64,000 nt of DNA from an uncultured Lachnospiraceae bacterium (GCA_910589195.1 CAJUTC010000015.1:1-64000), one strand, 5' to 3'. Positions 7,353-16,802 are shown, counted from the stretch's first letter. Made by a program: numbers and translations. Notes: generated by a model from the sequence alone, not told the origin.

Positions 7353-10300
7353 GCAATTTTTCCTCCGTCATCGTACAAATACTCATTAAGTTCCAAGATG
7401 ATGCTTTCCAGATTATTTCCAAATACTTTGTTGATTTTCTCAAAACCGCCCTGCGACTTAAAGCGTCCGTCATTATCAAATACAGTCACATTCAGAACAG
7501 ATTCTTCCATCAGGTATTTTTCCATTCTGGTAATCCAGTTAAGTTCCTGTTTGGAGAAGTTGTGTGCTTTTTTCAGTTTGTCCACCGCTCGTCTAATGCG
7601 AGCCTCATGGGAAATCAGAATGGAGCCGACAGCATATCGGCGTATCAGGCTGATAATATCAGCGACAATTTCTTCATTTGTCATCTGGGAAATAGCAGTA
7701 TTGAGCTGCTGGGTGGTAAATCCCTCCCTGTCCAGCGTCAGGCGCAGGGAATGCAGGCCCTCGCGGGTCAGCTCCTCCGGCCTTGTGCAGACGATATTCA
7801 ATGCGGCAATTTTATTCAGATTGGTCTTGATGTAATCAGCAAATGCGTCCAAATAATCTTCAGGCTTGCTGCCCTTGCCGTAGCCCCTGGTATGTTCCAG
7901 AAGCTCATCCTCATGGTGGGAGATCACAACAGCGCGGCGGCCATCCGGCTTGAACTGTGCCAGCATTTTGAACAGCTCCGCATAGGCAAGCAGACAGTTT
8001 TTTGCATCCTTCGGTTTGCGCTGCTGAATATCCGCAATGAACTGGGTGGGGTTTTGTCCTCTGGTCATGCTGATAAAATGTTCCATTGTTTCGTCATCCA
8101 TGCGCCATTTTTTCCGTTGCAGCTTTGCCATAATCTGGTCGATCTGGTTTTCCACCTGGCGTTCGTCCTCCAGAACTTCCAGTCCATCCAAAAGCTGCTC
8201 AAATGTTGCGCTGGGGTTGGCAACAACGGGCTTCATGGTGTTGACTGTTTCCAGAGAATCATAAACGCCAACAGGGTCGTAGATCTCAAAATGGGTTTTG
8301 TGGATTTCGGAACAGCGGCGGGTGGCGCGGCCCAACATCTGCTCGAACAGAATGCGGGATTTTACGCGGCGCATGAATACCAATGTTGTGATAGCGGGGA
8401 CATCTATTCCCGTAGTCAGCAAATCAACTGTGACAACAATGCTGGGAAAGCGTTCATTCTTGAATCGCTTGATGGCGTCCTTTACCTTTTTCTTGTTTCC
8501 GCCGCCTACAGAACTGGTAATTTTCATAATGGCGTCATTGTCCACGCCCATTTCCGTATAAATCTCCTTCAGGATTTTTACAATCAGATCGGCATGGTCA
8601 TCATTGGCGGCGAAAATCAATGTTTTTCCCTGTACATCTGGGCTTTCAGGATCAATGTCACAGGCAATTTCATTCAGAACGGTCCGATTGAACGGCTCTG
8701 TTATGACTTGACGGTTGAAAGCGTCCACATCAAAGTCCAACTCATCTTCCAGCAGTTCAGAATTGGTGACCTCACCTGTCACAGGGTCATACCGTACAAC
8801 AGTATCGCCCTTTTTGTAGTGGATACCCTCAGTGCTTAATTTGGTGGGCAGCCTATGGGGAGCATCATGGTCAACCAGATACCCTTCGATCACCGCCTCA
8901 CGGTATGTATATTTGAATACGGGCTGTCCAAATATTTCTGTGGTCTGTAGTGCTGGGGTTGCAGTCAGAGCGATTTTTACAGCATCAAAGTATTCCACAA
9001 CACAGCGATATTTGCTCTGATAATCGATTTGGTCACGGTAAAGGATTTCATTCTCACCCATTTCTTTATCCAGAATATAGCCTCGGTGGGCCTCATCAAT
9101 GATGACCAAATCAAAGTCGGAAACAGCGGGCATGGTGTCCTCGGCATTGTACAGAATCCGTTTTACCATGCTTTGAACGGTAGCGATCTGGATGCGGGTT
9201 TCGCGATCGATATCCTTATCATTCAAACCCTTGATATTGTATATATCGTCAAGGGTCATTAAATCCTCCAGCTTGACCTCCTGGAATACGTCAGATGCCT
9301 GTTCGCCCAAAGCGGTTCTATCCACCAGGAAAAGGATTCTGCGAAACCGTCCTGTTTTCAGGAACCGATAAATCATGCCTAGAATGGTGCGGGTCTTGCC
9401 TGTGCCTGTTGCCATAGCAAGCAGGACATTACGCTGGCCATTGATAATTGCTTCTTCAGCGGCCTTTATTGCTCTCACCTGATATTCATAGAGGTTCAAA
9501 CCGTCCTTGTCGCGCAGCAGGTCATAGGACATCTCCCGCAAATCCTGGTTCTTTGCGGAAATATTCTTATCAAGCGCCTCCATGATTCCCTCTGGACTCA
9601 TCCAGCCTCTCAGCGCTTTGGGCGCGTTATCAGGCTGCCTCAAATCCAAAAACCATATGCCGCTTTTCGTATCGTACTGCTCTAAATACGGTCTGCCGTT
9701 AGTGGCAAAGGTGAATGGCACACCATAGCTGCCCCATGTACCAATTTGATATACCTGATCGTCATTACGGATATTTTTTGAATAGTCCTTACACTGGTAG
9801 TCAATCACAGAAGGAATATCTTTATGGATTGCCTTGGCCTCAACCGTTGCGACCAACTGCGTGCCAACAAATAGAGCATAATCGACATAGCCCCGATTGC
9901 CGACAGTAGAATCTGTGGGCCATTCGGCAATAGCGATATTGCGTCCTTTTGCAGGGCGCGTCCCTTTGGAATAACGCAATAGTCCTGTGTCAGCCTCCCA
10001 GCCAACCTTACGAAGCTGCTCATCAATCAAGTAACGTGTTTCTGACTCGGATTTGATTCGCTGGCTTGCAGCTTTGCCGGACAGCTTCTTTCTGGTTTCC
10101 TTTTCGACAATAGGGGATGCAGCCGCCACCTTTGCCGCAGCACCTATCAGGGCTTCTTCCTGTGCCTGTTCATTTTGTTTGTTGATGCTGACAGGCTCTG
10201 GCGTATCAAGCGGCATAACAAATGGACGGTTCTGATAATTCCAGTCACCATAGGTCTGCATGAACCATTCACACAGACTGTACGCCATTTGAAGAAGTGC

Positions 10301-10615
10301 CTTTCCGTCCGTTATGGAAGCGTAGTTTTCATGTGTCGCTTTATTTCGGCTAATGCGCAAAGCATGAAGAACATCCTTCAGGTCACGGGTAATCATCCCC
10401 TCCCGGAACAGTCCGTTGATCCTGTTTGCCGCTGTGTTATCACCGGGCAGAGGGATTCTGTCATAAGTGAAACACAAATTGACGATCGTTTCACCGATCA
10501 TCCCCAATTTCATCAGACAGGAGTTGGAATCGCTATATAGATATTTTTCCGCCAGCTCGCCGAAGTTGGCCAGAACAGGAAAATGACTGTTCAAAAATTC
10601 AAAGTTTGACTTCAT
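7349..10615 (-). CDS. hsdR: Type I restriction endonuclease subunit R (DEAD/DEAH motor plus nuclease)
   Basis: The 1088-residue protein starts with a DUF4145-like helical domain (about 1-130). A nuclease domain follows with VDYALF (D at about 245) and VEAK (258-261), the D...ExK metal-binding core. The SF2 translocase has ATGTGKT (402-408), DEAH (507-510) and TATPA (551-555), and a second RecA-like domain carries FMRRVKSRILFEQMLGRATR. The C-terminal part is the helical HsdM-docking region. It translocates DNA by ATP hydrolysis and cuts when unmethylated sites are met. All key residues are present, so it should be active. Its ATG overlaps the stop of the preceding HTH gene (ATGA), and its own stop overlaps the 92-codon ORF. 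Confidence 0.95.
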   Translation of the reverse strand: MKSNFEFLNSHFPVLANFGELAEKYLYSDSNSCLMKLGMIGETIVNLCFTYDRIPLPGDNTAANRINGLFREGMITRDLKDVLHALRISRNKATHENYASITDGKALLQMAYSLCEWFMQTYGDWNYQNRPFVMPLDTPEPVSINKQNEQAQEEALIGAAAKVAAASPIVEKETRKKLSGKAASQRIKSESETRYLIDEQLRKVGWEADTGLLRYSKGTRPAKGRNIAIAEWPTDSTVGNRGYVDYALFVGTQLVATVEAKAIHKDIPSVIDYQCKDYSKNIRNDDQVYQIGTWGSYGVPFTFATNGRPYLEQYDTKSGIWFLDLRQPDNAPKALRGWMSPEGIMEALDKNISAKNQDLREMSYDLLRDKDGLNLYEYQVRAIKAAEEAIINGQRNVLLAMATGTGKTRTILGMIYRFLKTGRFRRILFLVDRTALGEQASDVFQEVKLEDLMTLDDIYNIKGLNDKDIDRETRIQIATVQSMVKRILYNAEDTMPAVSDFDLVIIDEAHRGYILDKEMGENEILYRDQIDYQSKYRCVVEYFDAVKIALTATPALQTTEIFGQPVFKYTYREAVIEGYLVDHDAPHRLPTKLSTEGIHYKKGDTVVRYDPVTGEVTNSELLEDELDFDVDAFNRQVITEPFNRTVLNEIACDIDPESPDVQGKTLIFAANDDHADLIVKILKEIYTEMGVDNDAIMKITSSVGGGNKKKVKDAIKRFKNERFPSIVVTVDLLTTGIDVPAITTLVFMRRVKSRILFEQMLGRATRRCSEIHKTHFEIYDPVGVYDSLETVNTMKPVVANPSATFEQLLDGLEVLEDERQVENQIDQIMAKLQRKKWRMDDETMEHFISMTRGQNPTQFIADIQQRKPKDAKNCLLAYAELFKMLAQFKPDGRRAVVISHHEDELLEHTRGYGKGSKPEDYLDAFADYIKTNLNKIAALNIVCTRPEELTREGLHSLRLTLDREGFTTQQLNTAISQMTNEEIVADIISLIRRYAVGSILISHEARIRRAVDKLKKAHNFSKQELNWITRMEKYLMEESVLNVTVFDNDGRFKSQGGFEKINKVFGNNLESIILELNEYLYDDGGKIA

Positions 10616-10836
10616 AGTTCCATCTCCTTGCTGGCCGGCTCTGGGAATGAATTTTCGCTTTCAGATTTATGCTTGTTAAATCTCTTATCAGAGGGTTTTT
10701 TAGAACCTGCCGGAATGAGCCAGGTCTTTTCTTTCTTGATTGCACCGTCTATTCGGCCATCAGCGCATAAAACTCCAATCCTGTGTGGTGTGATATTCCA
10801 TTGCACAGACATCTCCGCTGTTGTTAAATATTCCAT
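10612..10836 (-). CDS. Small excisionase/MerR-like HTH protein at the head of the R-M operon
   Basis: A start at 10836 is preferred over the longer frame because AAGGAGG lies six bases before this ATG. The resulting 74-residue protein opens MEYLTTAEMSVQWNITPHRI, a winged-helix excisionase-type DNA-binding helix-turn-helix, followed by a basic wing (IKKEKTWLIP) and a Lys/Ser-rich tail. It is coupled to hsdR (ATGA overlap). Such small HTH genes commonly lead Firmicutes type I operons and could control expression. A perfect inverted repeat over the operon's -10 box (10891-10903) is a candidate binding site, which would make it autoregulatory. Regulatory function is inferred. Confidence 0.75.
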   Translation of the reverse strand: MEYLTTAEMSVQWNITPHRIGVLCADGRIDGAIKKEKTWLIPAGSKKPSDKRFNKHKSESENSFPEPASKEMEL

Positions 10837-10887
10837 ACCCACCCTCCTTGCATCCTTAAATCGGAGTACATCCAATATCTATTCCTC

Positions 10888-10916
10888 ATTATACATCATG
10901 TATCGGAACAAAACAA
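10888..10916 (-). promoter_or_regulatory. Promoter of the type I R-M operon with palindromic operator
   Basis: On the minus strand, TTGTTT and TATAAT are separated by 17 bases. The inverted repeat ATACAT-G-ATGTAT (10891-10903) overlaps the -10 box. The start codon of the HTH gene is about 50 bases downstream. Confidence 0.7.
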
Positions 10917-10977
10917 CATAAGGCCCCGCTTTCACCCAACATTTTTGTATTGCGATAGTTTGAACCAGTAAGTCCCT

Positions 10978-11082
10978 TTAGGGGCGGCTGTGAATGGTGA
11001 ATATGGTGGAGAATCCGATATAGGAAAACTCATGCACACTGTGACGCTTGGAAGACAACTGGCCGCAATAAGGGCATTTCAT
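10978..11082 (-). pseudogene. Possible zinc-ribbon gene fragment
   Basis: A 34-codon minus frame begins MKCPYCGQLSSKRHSVHEF. The CPYCG start is like one half of a zinc ribbon, as in transposase or regulator N-termini, but no second CxxC follows before the stop and no good ribosome-binding site is seen. It is probably a remnant in the boundary between the R-M island and the MATE gene. The rest of 10837-11261 holds only promoters. Confidence 0.25.
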
Positions 11083-11111
11083 GACGGTGGCGCAAAAGTA
11101 CCCCTTCTTCC

Positions 11112-11140
11112 TTGCCAGTAAAATAGTTCTGTGCTATACT
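11112..11140 (+). promoter_or_regulatory. Promoter for the MATE-zinc-potassium gene run
   Basis: TTGCCA (11112-11117) and TATACT (11135-11140) are separated by 17 bases, about 120 bases upstream of the MATE start. This is the only good sigma-A-type match before a long run of closely spaced plus-strand genes. Confidence 0.6.
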
Positions 11141-11261
11141 AGAGCGTGTTTCAATATTCATTCCTGCTTGTCAGGGAAGATTTAGATCGTTTTAAAAGGT
11201 ATTATAATTAAGGAATGGAACACTTTGGGGAGAAAAGAAAAAGAAAGACAGGTTGCACAAG

Positions 11262-12623
11262 ATGGCGGGGATTACAACATATTTTTATGACAATAAGAAA
11301 CGGATTCAGACAGCAGTTCGGATGGCATGGCCCTCGGTGCTGGAATCATTTTTTGTAGCTTTGGCAGGCCTTATTGATTCCCTGATGGTAAGTTCACTAG
11401 GACCGTCCGCGGTAGCGGCAGTAGGTCTTACCACCCAGCCCAAATTTTTAGGAATGGCGCTGTTTATCGCCCTGAATGTTTCAGTTTCCGCTATTGTCGC
11501 CAGGCGTCGGGGGGAAACGGATAAAAAAGGCGCAAACCAGGCATTAATGGCAGCCCTTGCGTTTACGGTTATGGCTGGAGTTGTAATTAGTATTCTGTGC
11601 GTAATACTGGCAGAACCGATTATTACCCTTTGCGGGTCAAACCAGGATACCCATGATAGCGCTGTTTTATATTTCCGGCTGATTATGGGCGGCATGATGT
11701 TTAACATTATTTCCCTGGTGATTAACGCGGCTCAGAGGGGAGCTGGAAATACCAAGATTGCCATGAAAACCAATGTAACTTCGAATATTGTAAATATGAT
11801 TGGAAACTATCTGATCATAAACGGCCATTTTGGCTTTCCGGCCCTGGGGATTAAAGGCGCGGCCTTAGCTACTGTGTTTGGAACGGTGATTGCCTGTATT
11901 ATGAGTATCCGATCCTTGTGGAAAGATGGGTTTATCAGCGTCCCCTATATGCTGCGGGAGAGGGTTGGCCTTTCGTTTGAACCTGTGAAAAGCATGGTTA
12001 AAATCAGTTCCAGTGTGTTTACAGAACAAGTGCTGATGCGGATTGGATTTATGTCAACGGCTGTGATGGCCGCAAATTTAGGAACCAATGCCATGGCGGC
12101 CCATCAGGTAGGCATGAATATTATGAGCGTGTCCTTTTCCTTTGGTGATGGGATGCAGGCGGCAGCCGTTGCGTTGATCGGGAGAAGCTTAGGTGAAAAA
12201 ACGCCAGACGAAGCAGTACGTTATGGAAATATCTGTCAACGGATAGGAAATGTAATTTCGTTGGTGCTGTCCATGGTGTACCTGCTGGGGGGGAGGGCGC
12301 TTTATCGTTTGTTTTTTGAAAATCCGGATATTATTGATATGGGTGTTGGAATCATGAGGCTGATGGTTTTGATCGTGGTGCTCCAGATTGCCCAGGTTAT
12401 TTATATGGGCTGCCTGCGGGGAGCAGGTGACGTGGTGTTTACCATGATTGCGTCTACCTTCAGCGTTACATTGGTTCGGACGCTGGGTTCCTACGTGATG
12501 GGATATCTGTTTGGACTGGGTCTTTTAGGGGTATGGATGGGCATTATGGGGGATCAGTTAAGCCGCTTTATCCTGACTACATGGCGTTTTAAATCAGGAA
12601 AATGGACATCTGTGAAGATTTAA
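11262..12623 (+). CDS. MATE family multidrug/cation efflux transporter
   Basis: The protein has about 453 residues from ATG 11262; a TTG three codons earlier is possible but less likely. It shows twelve hydrophobic segments in two similar halves, as in MatE proteins, with the N-terminal hallmark AWPSVLESFFVALAGLIDSLMVSSLG and the internal motif GDGMQAAAVALIGRSLGE that marks the second half. These inner-membrane antiporters export cationic drugs or metabolites using Na+ or H+ gradients. The substrate cannot be deduced. The gene leads a same-strand run into the zinc transporter genes with only 48 bases in between, so co-transcription is likely. Confidence 0.88.
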   Translation: MAGITTYFYDNKKRIQTAVRMAWPSVLESFFVALAGLIDSLMVSSLGPSAVAAVGLTTQPKFLGMALFIALNVSVSAIVARRRGETDKKGANQALMAALAFTVMAGVVISILCVILAEPIITLCGSNQDTHDSAVLYFRLIMGGMMFNIISLVINAAQRGAGNTKIAMKTNVTSNIVNMIGNYLIINGHFGFPALGIKGAALATVFGTVIACIMSIRSLWKDGFISVPYMLRERVGLSFEPVKSMVKISSSVFTEQVLMRIGFMSTAVMAANLGTNAMAAHQVGMNIMSVSFSFGDGMQAAAVALIGRSLGEKTPDEAVRYGNICQRIGNVISLVLSMVYLLGGRALYRLFFENPDIIDMGVGIMRLMVLIVVLQIAQVIYMGCLRGAGDVVFTMIASTFSVTLVRTLGSYVMGYLFGLGLLGVWMGIMGDQLSRFILTTWRFKSGKWTSVKI

Positions 12624-12671
12624 GCCGGGAGAAGGAACTGGCGAATGTTTAGATAGAAGGTGAGAAATCGT

Positions 12672-13694
12672 TTGAATCAAGTGAAATGGCTGGCTGCGGT
12701 TTTAGCAGCTGCGGCAGTTGTAGTGCTTAATGGCTGCGGGAGAGGATCTGCCCCGGATACAGACAACGGGGGAAATGTTTTCAAGCGGGAGGAAGCACAG
12801 CGGCTGCAGGTAACGACTACATTGTTTCCCTACTATGATTTTGTCCGTCAGATTGCTGGCGATCAGGTTCGCTTAAAGCTGGTGGTTCCGGCAGGAATGG
12901 ACAGCCATTCATTCGAACCTACACCAGCAGATATGATAGCGATACAGGATTCCGATATTTTCTTTTATAATGGCGGAGAAATGGAACTGTGGGTAGAAGC
13001 GGCGCTGGAATCGATGGAAGCCGGAGAGATCCGGGCAGTCAGCATGATGGAATATGTGGATGTTTTGGAAGAAGAGCTGGTGGAAGGCATGGAAGAGGAG
13101 GAAGACCATCATGACCATGATCACCATCATTTTGCTTATGAGCCGGGGCAGGTAAGGGAGATTGAGTATGATGAACATATCTGGACTTCCCCGGCAAACG
13201 CAATCAAAATTGTGGAAGCCATCAGCCAGGTTTTGATTCAGGAGGATCCGGAACATGAAGCGCTTTATCTGGAAAATACAAAGCGGTATGTGAAAGAGCT
13301 AAGAGAGCTTGACCAGGCTTTTTTCCGAGTTTCCCAAAACCGGAAACGGGATATGATCATTGTAGGTGATAAATTCCCATTCCGGTATTTGGCGGAGCGC
13401 TATCAGCTTTCCTACCGGGCGGCCTTTTCCGGATGTTCCGGTGACACAGAGCCAAGTGCCAGAACCATTGCTTACCTGATTGAACAGGTAAGAAAAGAGG
13501 CGCTTCCGGCGGTCTATTATCTGGAGCTTTCCAGCCATCGGGTAGCAGAAATTATCGGGGAGGAAACAGGGGCCAGGCCCTTGCTGCTTCATTCCTGCCA
13601 TAATGTGACCAAAAAAGAATTTGAGGAAGGGGTTACGTATCTGCAGCTAATGAAGCAGAATGTAAAGAACCTGGAAATCGGGATTATGGAGTAG
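12672..13694 (+). CDS. znuA: Zinc ABC transporter substrate-binding lipoprotein (ZnuA/AdcA-like)
   Basis: TTG at 12672 is chosen because GAAGGTGAG lies at good distance upstream; GTG at 12660 is too close to it. A signal segment ends at the lipobox VLNGC, so the protein is lipid-anchored outside the membrane. The cluster A-I fold is indicated by TTLFPYYDFVRQIAG, metal-ligand histidines in DSHSFEPTPAD and DEHIWTSPANA, and the acidic ligand region GDTEPSART. Between them is a His/Glu-rich loop (EEEEDHHDHDHHH), typical of zinc rather than manganese binding proteins. It delivers Zn2+ to the permease encoded two genes downstream. The ATPase gene starts seven bases after its stop. Confidence 0.9.
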   Translation: MNQVKWLAAVLAAAAVVVLNGCGRGSAPDTDNGGNVFKREEAQRLQVTTTLFPYYDFVRQIAGDQVRLKLVVPAGMDSHSFEPTPADMIAIQDSDIFFYNGGEMELWVEAALESMEAGEIRAVSMMEYVDVLEEELVEGMEEEEDHHDHDHHHFAYEPGQVREIEYDEHIWTSPANAIKIVEAISQVLIQEDPEHEALYLENTKRYVKELRELDQAFFRVSQNRKRDMIIVGDKFPFRYLAERYQLSYRAAFSGCSGDTEPSARTIAYLIEQVRKEALPAVYYLELSSHRVAEIIGEETGARPLLLHSCHNVTKKEFEEGVTYLQLMKQNVKNLEIGIME

Positions 13695-13701
13695 GCAGAA
13701 T

Positions 13702-14448
13702 ATGAATGCACTGATTACATGCGAACATGTGGATTTTGGATATGAGAATTATGATGCGGTGGTTGATGTCAGTATGGAAATTAACCAAGGAGATTACCTT
13801 TGCATTGTGGGAGAAAACGGTTCCGGAAAAAGTACTTTGATGAAAGGGATTTTAGGACTGCTAAAACCCACTGCCGGAACGCTGTCCATAGCGGAAGAGT
13901 TAAAGCGCGGTGGAATCGGATATCTGCCTCAGCAGACGGCAGCCCAGAAGGACTTTCCGGCTACCGTTTATGAGGTGGTGCGGTCAGGCTGCCTAAGCCG
14001 CATGGGAAACCGGCCTTTTTATACAAAGGAAGAAAAAAAGCTGACGTTAGAGCGGATGGAAACCTTGGGGATTATGCCCTTGAAAAACCATTGTTACCGG
14101 GAATTGTCCGGCGGGCAGCAGCAAAGGGTTTTGATCGCAAGAGCCCTTTGCGCCACCAAAAGCCTTCTTGTATTAGACGAACCAATTACTGGTCTGGATC
14201 CTTCGGCGATACAGGACTTTTATGGGATCTTACGAAAATTAAACCAGGAGGAGCAGGTAACCGTGTTGATGGTATCTCACGATATCCAGAATGTGGTAAG
14301 CCAGGCCAATAAAATTCTCCACCTGCAGCAGAGGGTGCTGTTTTATGGAACTGTAACCCAGTACCGGGACAGTCAGGCAGGGAGAAAATTCCTGGGCAAC
14401 CACCAGGAAATCCAGAATGAAAATAAGAAGGGAGGCAGCAGAAGATGA
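13702..14448 (+). CDS. znuC: Zinc ABC transporter ATP-binding protein
   Basis: This 248-residue ABC ATPase has Walker A GENGSGKST near residue 38, signature LSGGQQQR, Walker B LLVLDEP, and H-loop VSHD. The short subunit with a C-terminal tail rich in Gln and Lys matches the metal-type (ZnuC/MntB) branch. It powers Zn2+ import with the permease, whose ATG overlaps this gene's stop by four bases. It sits between the binding protein and permease genes in the standard order. Confidence 0.93.
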   Translation: MNALITCEHVDFGYENYDAVVDVSMEINQGDYLCIVGENGSGKSTLMKGILGLLKPTAGTLSIAEELKRGGIGYLPQQTAAQKDFPATVYEVVRSGCLSRMGNRPFYTKEEKKLTLERMETLGIMPLKNHCYRELSGGQQQRVLIARALCATKSLLVLDEPITGLDPSAIQDFYGILRKLNQEEQVTVLMVSHDIQNVVSQANKILHLQQRVLFYGTVTQYRDSQAGRKFLGNHQEIQNENKKGGSRR

Positions 14449-15269
14449 TAGGTGTTATTTCGGAAATGCTGTCCTACCCTTTTTTGGTCCGGGCCTTTGT
14501 GGGAGGCATCTTAGTGTCCCTTTGTGCGTCCCTTTTGGGTGTCAGCCTGGTTTTAAAGCGGTATTCCATGATTGGTGACGGCCTGTCCCATGTATCCTTT
14601 GGGGCTCTTTCTATTGCCATCGCCTTTGGGTGGTCGCCTTTGGCAGTATCCATCCCAGTGGTTGTGCTGGCAGCATTTTTTCTGCTTCGGATTACAGAAA
14701 ATGGAAAAATGAAAAGTGACGCAGCTATCGCCATGATTTCGGCCAGTGCCTTGGCGATTGGCATTATTGTAACTTCTATGACTACTGGGATGACAACTGA
14801 TATTAGCAGTTATATGTTCGGAAGCATTTTGGCCATGAGCCCTTCTGATGTAAGGCTGAGTATCGTACTGTCAGTGGTCGTATTAGGCCTGTTTGTATTT
14901 TGCTATCATAAGCTGTTTGCAGTTACCTTTGACGAAAGCTTTGCCAAGGCAACTGGCGTGCGGGTGGATTTCTATAATGTGCTGATTGCCATTTTAACGG
15001 CAGTTACCATAGTACTTGGTATGCGGATGATGGGCGCCATGCTGATTTCCAGCTTGATTATTTTCCCGGCGCTTACTTCTATGCGGGTATTTAAAAGTTT
15101 TAGGGGCGTGGTGATTTCCTCTGGATTAGTTTCAGCAAGCTGTTTTGTGCTTGGGATGGCAGTTTCCTATACCTGTTCCACCCCGGCGGGAGCCAGTGTA
15201 GTAGTAATAAATTTGATTTGCTTTTTGCTGTTTGCAGCCTGGAAGGCGGCAGGGAGGATACGGAGATGA
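14445..15269 (+). CDS. znuB: Zinc ABC transporter permease
   Basis: The 274-residue protein has eight to nine hydrophobic segments and the ABC-3 family signature regions LVLKRYSMIGDGLSHVSFG near residue 38 and TGVRVDFYNVLIAILTAVT near 165. It is the membrane channel of the zinc importer. It overlaps znuC by four bases (ATGA), and its own stop overlaps the next ATG by four bases, so zinc and potassium genes are translationally linked here. Confidence 0.93.
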   Translation: MIGVISEMLSYPFLVRAFVGGILVSLCASLLGVSLVLKRYSMIGDGLSHVSFGALSIAIAFGWSPLAVSIPVVVLAAFFLLRITENGKMKSDAAIAMISASALAIGIIVTSMTTGMTTDISSYMFGSILAMSPSDVRLSIVLSVVVLGLFVFCYHKLFAVTFDESFAKATGVRVDFYNVLIAILTAVTIVLGMRMMGAMLISSLIIFPALTSMRVFKSFRGVVISSGLVSASCFVLGMAVSYTCSTPAGASVVVINLICFLLFAAWKAAGRIRR

Positions 15270-16687
15270 AACAAGTTATAAACCCTTCAGAAAAAAATGA
15301 ACCATCCGGAAAAAGAAAAGGGATTCCTGCCTGGCTGAAACGCTGGTTTCAGAAGAGGAACCATTTATCTCAGACCCAATTTATAGCGTATGGGTTTTTT
15401 GGGATTATCCTGGCAGGGACGTTTGCGTTAATGCTGCCGATTTCCAACCGGAGCGGGGAAAGCCTGGGCTTTGTAAACTGCCTGCTTACGGCTACCAGCG
15501 CTACTTGTGTGACCGGGCTGGTGGCTGCCGATACCTGGAGCCAATGGACGGTATTCGGACAGTTGGTAATCCTTTTCATGATTCAGATCGGAGGCCTTGG
15601 CTTTATTACCATTGGCGTGTTTCTCTCGATTATTTTGCGGAGGAAAATTGGCCTAAAAGAACGAGGTTTGATGCAGGAAAGCGTAAATACCCTTCAGATT
15701 GGCGGCGTGGTGCGTCTTGCGAAAAAAATCGTCCAGGGAACTCTTCTATTTGAAGGGGTAGGGGCGCTGCTTCTTTCTATTCGGTTCGTTCCGGAGTTGG
15801 GGCTTTTGAAGGGCGTATACTATGGAATCTTCCATTCCATTTCTGCTTTTTGCAACGGTGGATTTGACTTAATGGGATTTCGGGAGCCTTATAGTTCCCT
15901 TACGTTTTATTACGATGATTGGCTGGTTAACCTTACCATTATGAGTTTAATTGTAATTGGTGGCATTGGGTTTATTGTATGGGATGATTTGTCAAAGCAT
16001 AAGCTTCAGTTCCGCAAATACCTGCTTCATACAAAAATCGTGCTGGTAACTACCTTGGCGTTAACGTTGGGCGGCGGGATTTTATTCTTTCTGTTAGAGC
16101 GAAATCATGTAATGGCGGATATGGGATTTGGAGGGCAGGTTTGGAGCGCTTTGTTCCAGTCCGTTACAGCCAGGACAGCAGGTTTTAATACTACCGATAC
16201 GGCAGCATTGACAGATGGAAGCAAACTGGTAACCATAGTGTTAATGTTTATTGGGGGAAGCCCAGGGTCAACGGCAGGAGGAATTAAAACCACCACGTTG
16301 GCAGTGCTGCTTCTTTCTATCCGGGCCAGTGTGAACCAGACAGACGGTCTGAACGTTTATAACCGCAGGCTGGATGAGGGGGTGGCCCGGCAGGCAGGCC
16401 TTATTTTATCTTTTAACCTGGCATTAGCAATCGTGGCATCTGTCTGGATCGTGGTATTCCAGCCAGGTCTTTTGATGTCGGATGTATTATTCGAAACCTT
16501 TTCCGCTATCGGGACAGCCGGGATGTCTACAGGAATTACCAGGGAATTATTTCCTGTTTCCAAATTGGCGCTGGTAGTGCTGATGTACTGCGGGCGGGTG
16601 GGAAGCTTATCTTCAGCCCTGGCGTTTACCCAGTCAAAGAAAAAGCCGCCGGTTCGTTTGCCGGTGGAGCGGATTACAGTGGGTTAA
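15266..16687 (+). CDS. ktrB: TrkH/KtrB-type potassium transporter membrane subunit
   Basis: ATG 15266 overlaps the znuB stop and has GGGAGG upstream; the longer frame from 15218 lies inside znuB and is rejected. The 473-residue product has a Lys/Arg-rich cytosolic N-terminus, then the four pore repeats of the SKT family. Selectivity-filter-like turns are TSATCVTG, SAFCNGGFD, GGSPGSTAGGIKT and IGTAGMSTG. It conducts K+ (with Na+ coupling in characterised KtrB) and needs a KtrA-type RCK ring, encoded by the next gene. Coupling to a zinc permease gene is unusual. Confidence 0.9.
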   Translation: MKQVINPSEKNEPSGKRKGIPAWLKRWFQKRNHLSQTQFIAYGFFGIILAGTFALMLPISNRSGESLGFVNCLLTATSATCVTGLVAADTWSQWTVFGQLVILFMIQIGGLGFITIGVFLSIILRRKIGLKERGLMQESVNTLQIGGVVRLAKKIVQGTLLFEGVGALLLSIRFVPELGLLKGVYYGIFHSISAFCNGGFDLMGFREPYSSLTFYYDDWLVNLTIMSLIVIGGIGFIVWDDLSKHKLQFRKYLLHTKIVLVTTLALTLGGGILFFLLERNHVMADMGFGGQVWSALFQSVTARTAGFNTTDTAALTDGSKLVTIVLMFIGGSPGSTAGGIKTTTLAVLLLSIRASVNQTDGLNVYNRRLDEGVARQAGLILSFNLALAIVASVWIVVFQPGLLMSDVLFETFSAIGTAGMSTGITRELFPVSKLALVVLMYCGRVGSLSSALAFTQSKKKPPVRLPVERITVG

Positions 16688-16729
16688 AGAGAGAGTAAGC
16701 GTGGGCGCCCCACGAATGATTTTTCATTT

Positions 16730-16802
16730 ATAGGACGCGATTTCCGATAAACAAGAACGTGTCCTATGACCCATACCTTGCGATTTGTGGATTATCGGAA
16801 AT
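16730..16802 (+). promoter_or_regulatory. Interleaved inverted repeats (possible pseudoknot) upstream of ktrA
   Basis: ATAGGACGCG (16730-16739) pairs with CGTGTCCTAT (16758-16767, one G-U). ATTTCCGATAA (16740-16750) pairs perfectly with TTATCGGAAAT (16792-16802). The order 5'-S1, 5'-S2, 3'-S1, 3'-S2 is that of an H-type pseudoknot. A further pair CTTGCG (16777-16782)/CGCAAG (16807-16812) is possible. It lies about 80 bases before ktrA and does not match the ydaO c-di-AMP riboswitch as I know it. Confidence 0.4.

Noticed and set aside
7202..8839. 545-residue plus-strand open frame
   Set aside because: It lies antisense to hsdR, has Cys/His/Phe-rich composition without domain motifs, and the minus-strand hsdR motifs are unambiguous.
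16701..16713. GTGGG-CGC-CCCAC hairpin after ktrB as a terminator
   Set aside because: Only a 5-bp stem with a 3-base loop and no adjacent T-run; too weak to call.
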